A stretch of 64,000 nucleotides of DNA from Lepisosteus oculatus. Lineage: Eukaryota > Chordata > Actinopteri > Semionotiformes > Lepisosteidae. The position numbers were made by a program, and so were the translations under genes. Location of the stretch: NCBI RefSeq assembly GCF_040954835.1, contig NC_090696.1, forward strand, positions 60,108,222 through 60,172,221. The letters run 5' to 3'. Positions 29,986-42,900 of the stretch are shown in pieces (within the stretch, counting starts at the first letter, position 1; each line of letters begins with the position of its first letter). A model generated the notes under the pieces. That model made no database searches. It was not told the DNA's origin and was given only the letters and a program-made list of their open reading frames with translations.

Positions 29986-30024
29986 ATTAAGAGTCATTTT
30001 AAGATATTAACCTTAAAATATAAA

Positions 30025-30504
30025 TAGGGATGCACTGATATGGAATTTCTGGGCCGATGACGATAACTGATAATTAACAGTTTGCTGTGGCCGATAGATA
30101 CAGATAATTTTACTTTTTTAAAACAATTTCACACTATAATCCACATTATGACGCGTCATATTATTTAAATAAATCACTGGAATGTTGAGTTTTCAAATGA
30201 TTAATTGGATTAGTGGTATTGAAACTCTTTACTTTGTTTCTTCCTCGCTGTACTTCTGCTGAACATTTCAATTCTGTTGTCCTCTGCTGAAATGGTGAAA
30301 AAGTTCCACATCGCCGACACTTTCACTATGCAGCAACTGTACTGTACCGAGTCTAGTGCGTCAGTTCGTGCACATATACAAAAATAGAGCACAGCATTAT
30401 GGGTTGTAATTATCAGCTGTAATTCCAATTACAGAACGAAAATAGGAAATTTAATTATTAATCGGAGAACAATATATCAGCCTCCGATACATCGTGCACC
30501 CCTA
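30025..30504 (-). mobile_element. hAT element, non-autonomous, with perfect 8-bp target duplication
   Basis: A 480-bp element bounded by identical 8-bp repeats AATATAAA (30017-30024 and 30505-30512). Its inverted ends are TAGGGATGCACTGAT and, reversed, TAGGGGTGCACGATG, both the hAT-style YAGGGRTGCAC form; 8-bp duplications are the hAT signature. The minus strand holds a short relic (about 30210-30428) reading AMWNFFTISAEDN, resembling the start of the BED zinc finger of hAT transposases. The element therefore looks like an internal-deletion derivative of an autonomous copy. Confidence 0.85.
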
Positions 30505-31703
30505 AATATAAAAAATATTTTGTGGATATTACAAACATGTACTCAGGTGCAACAAGCATACACAGTAAGATGTTTAATTACAGCACTGACTGGAGGCTTC
30601 TGCAGTGCACACTTCACTTTGGGAATTCTTCATGGTCTACAACTCCACAACAGACAAGACCATCTGTGCTCCCATCCCTAACATATGCTTGCAGTGGAAA
30701 ACCATTTCCATTGCACCATGGGAAAAAAATATTAAGCACAGGCCAGGTGTGGTCTCTGATGGAGAATAAAAGATTACTGTTGTGTATCCAGGAAGTATGA
30801 ATATCAATATGTAGTAGAAAAAAAAACCATTACAGCACATTTTCATACAGGACCAATGAAGGAAAGTGAGAAACACAGAACAGGAGCCCAAAGTGCAGTT
30901 CTTCAACATCTTGTCACAAATATTGGACACTGATATTGAAACAAGAGGAAATTCTCTCTTGTCATTTTGCTTGCTCTAGTCATGCTTCTACATAACCTGC
31001 CTTTTCATACTTTGGCTTCGCTGCTTCTAATGAAAGCACTGAAACAAACATGTAACTGTCTCTCCTCACAGGTATCAGACCACAGAACTAAAAGGTGTAA
31101 AATAAAGAATAAATCTGGAATACCATTTTTCATCACAGAGGTAAAAATCAAGAAATATTTAAGAGATTTTAGAGCTGCATGAAAAAACTCAAATTGTATC
31201 CTACTCAAGGTCAGAATGACGATGCCCAAAACAAATAACACTTAATGGCTGTACTGTATTGGCAAATCATTACCCTTTAAGAAGAAAAGTTTCTTTGCCC
31301 ACTGAGATAAAATTAATTCTTCATAAATGCTCATTGTTTGGGTCTTCATGAACTGCACTTATTATTCAATGACAATAGTTGTAATTTACTTTCTTTTCCA
31401 GTCAAGAACATTTCTCACTTTGTGGAAATACAGAGTAAGAACATTACAACTCTGAGTCAACTCCAGTGTAGAATCACAGAGAAAAACTCTCCTGCAACAT
31501 TGTAATGAACACACATTCAATAATAAAAAGAATGTTTTAAGAAGAAAAATTGTATTTTTAACCTTGGGCCTTTGAAACAATAGATGTGAAAATGGAAAAC
31601 TTGACCATAACTTAAAAAAAAAGGACTGCAGGTAATGTTTGCACCAGAGGTCAGTAATTGAGAAGTCACTCTGCACATTTAGGCAATCTCTGAAAAGTGT
31701 GAA

Positions 31704-31709
31704 TTTATT
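31704..31709 (-). terminator. Candidate DCAF10 polyadenylation signal
   Basis: AATAAA on the minus strand, about 720 bases past the DCAF10 stop codon. Other AATAAA-like sites exist in this AT-rich stretch, so the true 3' end is not fixed. Confidence 0.3.
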
Positions 31710-32426
31710 TTGTGTTAATGTTGTCCCCCTGAAACCAACAGGGGAGAAGCGAATTTAATGTCAATGAAAGTGAGCAAAGCATGATGAGAAAGTGGTTATG
31801 ACAGACTGTAAAACCTCTTTATAGCTTCCATTTTAGTTTTTTTATGCAGTGTACAGAATTAAAATAGTGCAGATGGATTTTGTGCAAAATTGTTCAAGAG
31901 AGGAGGGCAACATGCGGTGCAGTTTCTTTTTTCCCCCAGCAGGTCCGTTTACTAAACAGCCATTTTAACATGATAAAACACAACGTACCACATATTTTGA
32001 AGATGGACTGAAACAAAAACAAAAAAAAACAAGCAAAGAAAATAATCCAAACAGCATGTATTTACTGTATACAATTAGCAGCCTAGCAGCTAAAAATAGA
32101 ACAAAGGGCAAAAGTCATTGGGGACTACCCAAGGAGGCATGGCATTATGGCCCCTCAAATAATCTCGGCAGACCTGAAACGGTTTCCTGCGTTAGTCAAA
32201 AATAACCAGCACATTCGTTTTGCCACCCAGCATGGCTTCCAGACTTCGACGCCTCGGCAGTCAAGTCATTGTGAAGGCGGAAAAGGTTCTCAAGCAGCCT
32301 GGACTCCACCTCTCACCGACAAAGAGGAAGGCTGTACGAGTACGTGTGAAAAGAGGAGGGCGATGTCCAAGAAGGAGGAAGGAGGGGTGATGGTGGTGGG
32401 GGGTGGGGGGGGAAGGGGAGTAGTGG

Positions 32427-32795
32427 CTAAAACTTTGGCTGGTAGAGGGACACCCGCCCGCTAAGGCACCCAGAAGCCAGCTGGCAGTGTGTGGGGGAGA
32501 ACTTGGTGGTGAGCACGACGTCGCTATGGGAGTAGATAGACCTGATCTCCCGCAGGCAGCTGGATTCCTTGGGCAGGCAGTCCACCAGTTCGCTGCACTG
32601 CCCGTCGAAGGCCATCAGCCGGATCCCGTAGCCGTAGGGTGAGCAGATGAGGCGGCCGTCGGGGCTGAAGCACAGTTCCTTGATGTAGCCCCGGCCCACG
32701 TTGGCCTCCTCGATGTAGTGGGTGAGCTTGAGGGAGCAGCGAGGGGAGATGGGGCGCACTGGAGTACCTTCCTGGAACTCGTACACACACGTCCA
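32427..32795 (-). CDS. dcaf10: dcaf10 exon 7 and stop
   Basis: 369 coding bases (CTTCCTCTTCTGCAG acceptor) ending in TAG at 32427-32429. It holds the last WD repeats: CVYEFQEGTPVRPISPRCSL, ELCFSPDGRLICSPYG, VVLTTKFSPTHCQLASG and the C-terminus SGRVSLYQPKF. The 3' UTR follows to the left. Confidence 0.94.
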   Translation of the reverse strand, partial: WTCVYEFQEGTPVRPISPRCSLKLTHYIEEANVGRGYIKELCFSPDGRLICSPYGYGIRLMAFDGQCSELVDCLPKESSCLREIRSIYSHSDVVLTTKFSPTHCQLASGCLSGRVSLYQPKF

Positions 32796-35700
32796 CTGCA
32801 GAAGAGGAAGACCTGGTGTTACCGTTTCCACAACCTCCCTCAAGTACAAATACGGGAGAGCCAATTCTGTGCTTCCTCACCTACGAGTTACTAGCTTGCG
32901 ATATTATTTCACATTTTGGTTAAGTGTTTTGCCAAGACTCGTTAGAAGTGTCAGTGTGACGTAAGCTTATGCTTTGAGGCAATTTAGGTTTTTAAGCTTG
33001 CATCTTAAAAGGCAGAGCAAGCAAGAATAACAACTGTTTTCTGATCATGATTGAAAAATGAATATTCACTTGTTGATAACAGAATCTAATAATACTCTAG
33101 TCTGTACAGTTAATTTTTTGCAAATGATGATGCTTATAATAGGCAATGGAAATCTCAAAAAATAAAAGTATAAAAATAATCCAAATGAATTTTTCTTAAA
33201 TGATCCTGCACTGCAATGCTTCTTTGTCACATACCTAATAGTTTAATATTTCTTATAAAGTGGTTTTGTACTTTTGCTTGAAATGTTCAATTTCTGTTGT
33301 ACCAGCAAGGCTTGTGTGGTAGAATTAGTATGTACAGAAAGATATTTTACCCTTTTCACCTTCAATGAAAAAGATCTGGGCAGTTTAGCTCCCGAAAATA
33401 ATTTCCTTAAAAATTCTGGCAAGATGGCCCCCTAACAAGCTGAATGTGTTGGGATTCTGACAAAAACTAGGATGTCTAAAATGGGGTAAAGGGATAAGCT
33501 GTCCAACATCATCACGATAAGGGAGACATCCTGACCGAAGTCCTGTCTGGAGTACTCTTGTCTATAATCCATCGACAGGCTAATCCAACAATGAGGAACC
33601 TGCTATAGGTGGTGAAGAGAGCTACACCTGATGATGTAATGACCAATTACCATTACTTGTGATATCTTGATTTAAAAGATACCTCACAGTAAAACAAAAT
33701 TTCAGTTTCTCCCTCCGAAACGTTCTGACAACTTGATCGCAAAAGGAATTGTGTGTGAGTGAACATCACTGTCTTACCTGCAGCAGAAACTAATTTAGCT
33801 GAACAGGAAAAATGCTAGAGACAGAACTCCAAATTTTGTAAATCTGAACTTTGCCCAAGACTACCTCTGTAACAAGAGAAAAGATGTCTGGTACAAGTTT
33901 TCAGAAGAGCACCCCCAAATATAATTTTGCCTGATCAACTGAATAATACATTTGGGCTTTTGCTGATACTATTAAGATTCAAGGAGTATGCATGCGGACT
34001 AAGTTTCACTCCACTCAAATCTCGACTTGCGGATCTTCCCAAGTTCTGAGAGCTCGTGCTATGAAATCTTACTGCAGTGCAAAGCAAAATACAGACTTCT
34101 TTCCTTTTCAAGCGCAACGTAGGTCATGGGTCACATAGAATTTGGCCAAGACTGTGACTGCATCCAGCATTTCACTCTCCAAGGAACTTCAAAACTTCAT
34201 CTGGACTCTGCCCAGCCAGTGTATTATTCAGAAGTGAATACATTGAGTATTGACACTGTAACCCTTGAAGAGCAACTTATTACTGCAAACAAGTATATAT
34301 TTGAGAAATATTAAATCAGTTAAATAATTAAATGTTACTTGTCTTTTGAGTGTTTATGAATCTATCTGTATAAGACTTATTCTCGATAATGAGTTATAGT
34401 CACTACATTTTCAAACAACCATGTATTATTAGCTATTGTATACAGCTGTTATTATTTATAGTTACTGAATGATTGATCCTTAATATATTACAGATATACA
34501 CTCGTCTTGATTCATTTTTGGCATTTATTATTTGTGTGAATAAAACTGTATACTGTATCTTTTGATATATACAGTAAGCATGTTAACAGTTGTTCTGAGT
34601 TATTCCTAGAAGCCGCGAGGTGTTCTGGGGCATTACAATTACAACTGTTTCAGTACATTCAAACCATCATCCCTACACTCACTCAGTTTACCTGCGAATT
34701 CTGGAATGTCAATCCTAGATAAACAGAAATGGGTTTTGTTGTATATATTTTTAGTTGTCCTGTCCTCCAATAAGCACAAATCCTGTCTTGGAAACACCCA
34801 CATCTAGACAGCGCTGGCCTGTACCCACCTCCTGGTCATCGGTGTTGCTGGAGCAACGGATCAGGGTGGCCCAGCCCTTGGGGTGCAGCTGAAGGGAGGT
34901 GATGCAGTTGCCCCTGTCCCTCTCTCCGGGGATCTCTGGAGTCAGCACCTCCAGGCTGTTTCGAGGAGATGCTCCTGTTCAAACAGAATGGCCAAAGACG
35001 CGGAGGACCACAATGTTACATCACGAGTAAGCAAGACTGCCAGCGCCTGATTTTTAAAAGTAGAGGACAGGACCACCACATGCATGTCGGTTCAAAATGT
35101 CATTAAAACCAGTTGAGACTTTAGTGGGCATTTCATTAGGACCTATGCTTAATATGGATAAAGATGCTTTGAAATAATATGGAAACACCAAAAGATTCAA
35201 CAGATAGTTTTTTAAGACAATAGTGTTGCCTAAAATATGAGGAATTTGTTATAAAGATACAGTGAAACATAAGGATGGTTACAAAGGTTCTTGCTTTGTT
35301 TTTTGGTATCATACTGAAAGTGTGCTAGTAGCAGACTGACCTATGGATCTCATATAGCAGCTTCTTGAAAAAAAAACTGGATGTTTGCTACAACAACAAG
35401 ACTGGGTCGTTTGTACCCTACTCCCACAACTCTTGGTGTAAACACATGCTTCCGAGTTTGAAATTCCCAATGCAAATGTTGTTTCTACTGGTGTCCTTTT
35501 CTTCTGGTTTCACCGTTGCTTAAATCAAATCCTTTTAATCTCTGATCAAAAAGATTAAATTAATTGAGCCTATCAGTGCAAGACATTGTTTTTAGTCCAG
35601 CAATGCACTTGGTTGCTCTTTTCAGCCTGATTCCAGGTCACTAATGTTTTTCTTCTGTCTTGATAACCAATATTCTAAATGAGGTATTAGTAGTGCAATT

Positions 35701-38700
35701 TACAGTCCTTCTAGTTTAGTGTCATTTGCAAACTATCATCTGATTAGTTATAAAAATTTAGATCTCCACCATCTTACTATAGATCTAAAAGAGTATTAAC
35801 AGATTCTTAAGGACTACAACCTGAGAATGAATCTTTTTATGACTTGCTAAAATTCTTCAGAACGTCTAAATGTGCCATATTATATACTCTATTTGACAAC
35901 ACTACAGTTGTTACATGTTCAAAGACCACTAGCATATTAAACAGGATCTGTCTTTTCTAAATCCATATTTGAACCAAAAAGATTTGGTATCATTCATTAT
36001 AATTGTCTCTAAAACTTTGCATGTCACAGAAGTAAGACTTATTAGTGAAGAGTTACTTATTGCGTCACCCTTGTAACAGATTAAACAATTTTCCAGTCTT
36101 GAATTGTTCATCCTATTCTGTAATGAAAGATGCCTGTTCTGTCAATAGACTGAACCATTAGTGAAGTGAAATATTTCACCTTTGTTTTCAACTGAGTAGG
36201 ATTACCTTTTAATGCTAAGTGAAAATGTAAGAACTGGGGAGTAAAAGACTTTTACAAGAAAGAGATTTTACAAGATGAGTGATCTCCAATTAAAGAGACA
36301 GGGAAATTACAGGCAAGGATGAAACATAACACATAATTTCTGCTAGTATTCATTTGAGAATCTAAAAATACATAAACCGTTGTGTGACAACTGGAATATA
36401 TATATATAATGCTTGGATTGAATTTTTTTTTAAATGTCATAAGAGGTTTCATGGCCAAACAACAATTTACACTACAACTTAACTGAGTCCAGTTCTTCAA
36501 GGTGGGAGCCCTAAATATCCTAACATTTTAAATTAGCACATAGCTAACCTCAAATCCTATACTAAAACAACTACTGGTAATTTCTGAAGTGTGGGACACA
36601 CTTTTATATACATCATACATGGTGGTTTACAGAATATTCTAAGGTTCTTCACAATTACATCATACTAAAGATGTGCGTTAGCCAAAGGAGCTATAACTGA
36701 CTCACTGAATTCACTGGTAAAGTGCGTAATACACAGACCACATGCAAATCAAGGGCTGAATATTGCATTCCCAACATTACAGGATTAAAAGGGGACTCTG
36801 CAGAAGTCAAAGGCATGCGCATACCCTCCCTCTGTGATGGCTGCGATGGGATCTTGATGGACTCATTGCCGTGCCGTGAGCTCCTTGTGCACCGTGAGCC
36901 AGACGTAGAGTTGTCTGTAAAACACAGTATCGCGAAACACGTGACCTCCCTCAGAGTTAAATTATATATTCAACCCAGGGCACATACAGCAGCGTGAACG
37001 TGAAACTGAGCTCTCACATTTTCGCGACAGACATGAACTGCAAGAGGGATCTCTCCAGTTGTTTTCTGAACGTTGATTTGCTTGAAGAAAATGAAAATAC
37101 GATTTCCCATACAAAACAATATATATTAGAAGAATTTATGTTAAAGATAAAGTTCACCAAATTGTACTGGTGCAGGAAAAAGATATATAAACTTCTAAAA
37201 TCAGCGGTTTTAACTAAGCTGCCCAAGCAGCGATATACCAAAGTGAGATGAAGTTTACACTTCAACAGTTTAAGTGACCTACTTTATTAAACTGCAGTCC
37301 CAATTTCTCAGACCGGTTATTAAATTTTTGTGACAAGAGATTTAATCTGTGATTTAGTTGCAAAGCCCTGGTGTTCCCATGGGTGAGAGTAAGAGTTCCC
37401 ACGAACTGTGACGTTATGCGACCCTTCCTGCTCACTAGTCACTGTAATGACTAATGTAATGCAATGTAGGAGTGAATAAGTACAAGTTGTGCTGCAGACA
37501 TTTCACCTCAGAAAGGTTCCAACGTGATATGCATGCAGAGTTAACAAGAAAGTTCCATTTACCGGCAAAACCATCTGGAAGTCAAGAGTAATATTTCTAC
37601 TGGTTTAAAAGAGAAATATAAAAATAGTGTTGCAGTTCCCCTTTCATCGCGATTCTAAGCGTGGAAAAAGAAAGCATGCATATTAAAGGCCAACCTGAAC
37701 TTAACGTAGTCCTCCTGGCCCTGAGAATGCGGTAACTCCCCACATCCAGGGACTGAGTGAGGTCTAGGTCGTGAAGGATCAGCAGATAGCCAGATGATGT
37801 GGAAATTAGCATTTTGGAGCAGTCTGGCGTTAGACGCATCCTCATGAGATAGCGGGTGTGAAAGAACTTCTTATGTGGGCAGCCATCTTCTGTGAACCTG
37901 GAGGAAAGACGTTTCAGGACTGTTACTGACATTCCTAGTCAAAAACTCCCCACCACCCCCAAGTCATAGAGGGGGAACTTGCCTTAAACCTACCACCTGT
38001 CTGAATTTACTTCTGATTTTCCAAAAAATATGAAAACAGAACAAGTATTCACTCCCGCAACCCACACACAAATTTGCTACTGCTAGAAGAACATCTTTGT
38101 ACCCTCCATTATTACTGTAGTTTCCAACATAGACAGCCATTTTTTTCCATCCGAATGAAAGCATGATCAAGCATTTCCATGCACTCCACTGGAAAAAGTA
38201 AGAGCTAAAGCAAAACAAAAGTCCAAGAACCTTCGTTATTGAAGGGAATTGTAACTTTCTGTTTACTGTCAATTTAAAGAGCCATGTGGATGGCTGAAGA
38301 TGGAAAGAACTGGGGCTTGGCTCCTTCGTTGAAAATTAATTTGCGTTTCAGAAAGTGCTTCCAATGACACAAGATGACTTTTAGAAAAAAACAGAAAAGT
38401 CAAATCACTGAGCTCCTGATGGAGAAGACAGACAGATTTCATATCTAACAAGCCTGTCACAGGGTTTGATGCAGTAAGAAAACACATTTTTATGCCAACG
38501 GCACAACAGTCCTTTGGAAAACTGGACAATTACACATTTTTCATTATATACCCATTCCATTTAGGATAATCGTTGTTTACCCCCAGCTCAGCTCACAGCA
38601 AAAACTCCTGTACTGCGTGAGGAGAATAAGGATGCCATTTGCACCCTAAGAGCCAGGCTCTCTGAGATATTTATACAAAACCAGTATGAAAGAAAAAACA

Positions 38701-39911
38701 AACAAACAAACAAACAAACAAACAAACAAACAAACAAACAAACACACAAACACACAAACAAACACACAAACAAACAAACCTCAGTTTAGACAGTTTTACC
38801 AAGGTTATTTTAAAAACAGTATGTATATATAAATAGATTATTTACTTTAGATTATCCTGCTGTATTTTTTATGCAATATCCAGAATCTTTAACTATATTA
38901 TCCTTCATACCAATTTATACTATGGAATAGTACTGTGACAGTATGACATTGACCCTTGACCAACCTTTTGACACTCTGCAAGATCCAGGGTGCCTGATAA
39001 GAGTCTGAAGGAAATCACAGGTGTCTCCATTTTACTGGGATCCCAGTTAGGCTCCCAGCCCTCAGGCAGTTGTGGAACACCTCCCTAGAGGAATCCTTCT
39101 CACCGTCGACTACGGAGACCCCAGCCCCATAGGGAATGCTCACTTGAGCAACGTTGGGTAGGTCTTTTTTTTTTTAATAAAGTGCCCCCCTTTACCTATT
39201 CGTGTCCCATGTTATCACGTTGCCATCGAAGCCTGAGGTGACGAGCAGCCGGGTGTTGGTGTCGTATTCGATGTTCTTCACCCAGCTGGCGTGGCCGTGC
39301 AGAGAGCAGACTTTGGAGTTCAGCTTCCTCAGATCCCAAAGGGCGATCGTGGTGTCATCGGAACAGGTAGCAAAGAGACGGTTGTCCAAAAACCTGGAGG
39401 TAAGATGAAAAACTAGGCTGGAGAATTGGAAACACTCATTTACGAGCCCTTTGCCTTTAAAGGTTGTATTTTAGATGCATCATGTCATGTCATTTGCCAA
39501 ACCACTTTATACCATACGGTGTCATGGGAAGCCAGAGCCTACCTGGCAAGCAACAAGCGCAAGGCAGGGTACACCCTGGACAGTACGCCAGTCCATCACA
39601 GGGCAAGTGCAAGCCAATCATACATGGGGACAATTTGGAGGCCACAGTAAAGGCCGAAGGAGAAAATTTGGCCCGGACACCAGGATAACTCCCTACTCTT
39701 ATCGAGAAATGCCTGGGGATCATGAAAGATCACTAAGAGTCAGGACCTCGGTTCAAAGTCTCATCTGAAAATCAGTGCCCACTACAGAACAGTGTCCCCG
39801 CCACTATACTGGGGCATTAGGACCCACACAGACCTCAGGGTGGGTCCCACTAACACCACTTCCAGCAGCAACCATAGCTTCCTAAGAGGTCTCCCATCCA
39901 GGTAACTCCTT

Positions 39912-39952
<41 letters not shown>

Positions 39953-42900
39953 TGTTTACAGTTATATAGCGCTTTTCTGGACACCTTACAGGTAATGTGG
40001 ACTCCCCTCCACCACCGCCAATGTGCAGCATCCACCTGCACATTGGTGTGCACATCCACCTGGATGATGCAATGGCAGCCATAGTGTGCTAGAACGCTCA
40101 CCCCACATCAGCTATCAGTGGGGAGGAGAGCAGAGTAATGAAGCCAATTCATAGATGGGGATTATTAGGAGGCCATGATTGGTAAGGGCCAATGGGAAAT
40201 TTGGCCAGGATACCGGGGTTACACCGCTACTCTTTTCGAGAAACACCCTGGGATTTTTAATGACCACAGAGAGTCAGGACCTCGGTTTTACTTCTCATCT
40301 GAAGGACGGCGCCTGTTTACAGTATAGTGCCCCCGTATTAGGACCCACATGGACCGTAGGGTGAGCACCCCTTCCTGGCTCCACTAACACCTCTTCCAGC
40401 AGCAACCTTAGTTTTTTTTCCAGGAGGTCTCCCATTCAGATACTGACCAGGCTCACACCTGCTTAGCTTCTGTGGGTTGCCAGTTGTGAGTTGCAGAGTG
40501 ATATGGCTGCTGGCTGCTTGTAGAATGTGTTTCTAAGGTTATTTAAAAACAGTATATTTACCTATCTATGTATAGCTTATTTTCTTGACATTGTCCTCCT
40601 GATTTTTAATGTAATACTCAGAATCATAACTATATCCTTCTTATCACTTTACACCATGGATACTGTGAAACTATGGTACTGGGGCAAGCGGAATATGATT
40701 TGACTGACCTTATGTTGTTAACGCAGTCTTCGTGGGCTTCAACCAGAGTCTTGATGTGCTTTGAAGAAATGGGGTCAAACAAAAGGACTTCAGTCTGCTC
40801 GCAAGCTACAGTCAGGACGGACCTAGGAGAGAGAAGAAAGCATAGTCAAAAACACACCCCAGACTTCCCCCATTTTTCAAGGAGGTATAAGTTTGTCAAG
40901 CCAATGATCATGAGTCCTATCCTAGACACCATCACCTTTGTAGTTGTCCTTCTCTATGGTTTTGGGGAATGGTGTCATCCCCTGCTCTCTCATTTTCAAG
41001 AGCCAAAAGTGGGATCAGTGAATAACCAGAATCCTTACTGATCCATGTATACAACCCTGTCCCAGTTTTCCTCATCCCATCTGCTTTCCTGACATTTATC
41101 ACTATGAATCCTCACATATAATAAACCAACAAATATTTTCTCTAGAGTTTCTGTAGAGCGTCGACTGAGTTTGCACATTTTAATGACAATTAACATGTGC
41201 AGATCAGCTATTATCATCCGTTTTTTTTTTCTTCCTGGTTAGTGCTTAAAAAACGTTTATTCCTTAACTTGCACAAGTATTCCGTCTTTCTGTGGTGTTC
41301 CATTTTATAAAACTACAAACAAGATGTCTACACACTTTATGAACTCAGTATTGTATTCAAAACCCAAAGGCTCAAACTGAAGGCCCAAAAGAGTATGATA
41401 GGTTGCAGTATAAATCAGCAAAAAAAACTCAACACAGAAAACTGAAATATGTCAAGCGCATAAATATTCTGAGTCCCTAACTCAATATTTCATGGGAGCA
41501 CTTCTGGCAGCGATTAAATCTGCAAATCCCTTTGGGGAAGCCTCTACCAACTTTGCACACTGGCTTAGTGCAATTTACTCCCCCATTCATCGTGGCAATT
41601 TTGCTCAAATCCTCACATTGCTAGGGGACTGCTGTAACAAATCACAGATTCTCAACAGGATTTAAGTCAGACTTTTGACGGGGCCTTTTTTTAAGGACAA
41701 GGACATGCACTTTCTTATTCCTAACATATTCTGGTGTAGCTTTAGGTCATTTGCCTGCAGAAAGGTGAATTTCTGTCTTTGTATTAGGTCTGATGTAGGT
41801 TTCCCCCTCTAAGACTTGCTAGGACATTGCTCCATCTATGTCCCTATCAGTATCGACAGGCTTCCCAGGCCCTTCTGATGATAAACAGAGCTATAACCAT
41901 GGTGCTTGAAAATAGGGGTGTCGTCAACTGAGTGATACATTATGTTGCGTATGCATCGGATATAGCTCTTTATTTATTGGGTCCAAAACAAAGATCAGTT
42001 CTAATCTTGTCTTCACCGACTACAAATGTTTTTTGCCACATGCGTTCAGTATCAATCAGGAGCTTTGTTGCAAACCCCATTTTTTCCATTTCCCCCCTGT
42101 GTAGGTTGACTGAGGTGCAGATGTGTGGTGCAACATTGTAAGTCGCTCTTGGCCTCACGGTGGTGTCCCTAACCAGTTTCCTTCTTGCCCACCTGCTAAG
42201 TGTGGAGAGACAAGATCCGTCAAACAATGTCTGGGTGCTTTCCATTTCTTAATGAACACCTTTGCCTTGCACAAAATTATTTTAAGGTGTTGGATTTTTT
42301 TTATATATACGCTTCTTCTGTTCTGTGCCTTCATACAACTTTATCCCCAAGTCGTCCTGAAAGCTCCTTGGTCTTCAAGTTTAAATCTTTGACTGAAATT
42401 CACAACCTGACTGAAGGACCTCTGAAGAGAGTTAATAAGGTGCACAGGCAGGGAATTCTGAACACCTAAATTCATGCAGGTTTGCCAGAGCAAACTGAAT
42501 AGTTATGCAATCATGACTCCCATTTTCCTTTCCAATTTATTTATTTTTTGCTTTGAATGTGTGGAGCAGGTTGTGTATATAATCAATATAAATTCCTATT
42601 TCAAAGCGTCATGACTGCAGCAAACATGAAAACTGTACAAGGCTCTGTACACTAATAACTTAATAGGTGAGCTCATTTAAGACCATAATTCTCTTAGTTG
42701 GAATACATTTTTGTTGATAAACCTGTAATACTAGAAGTCACATCGAATAAAGGTATTTCACCATCAAATCACATTACTCTCTATAACAGTTTATCCAACT
42801 CGGGGTCACCATGGCCCAGTGCTTATTGCAGGGAGCACTGGGCGCAAAGCAGGATACACCTGAATAGGACACTGATCCATCACAGGGCACACACAGACAC

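Larger units (their letters stand above)
17661..31690. other. Intergenic region between dgkq and DCAF10
   Basis: About 14 kb with no coding exon I can recognise. It contains Tc1 relics (19360-20030, 27645-28000), a 1.54-kb Tc1 (25410-26946), a MITE (29145-29699), a hAT element (30025-30504), a 5S/L2-type SINE tail (29858-29985) and SINE copies at 21970 and 24500. The rest is AT-rich and unassigned. Confidence 0.6.

Noticed and set aside
32147..32464. 105-codon plus-strand frame over the dcaf10 3' end
   Set aside because: Low-complexity Gly-rich end caused by a G-rich tract; antisense to the dcaf10 3' UTR and stop.
38588..38773. Repeated CLFV-type peptide frame
   Set aside because: Product of the CAAA microsatellite.
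40430..40490. 5S rRNA gene
   Set aside because: Only about half of the 5S sequence is present, diverged and fused to a SINE body; it is a SINE head, not an rRNA gene.
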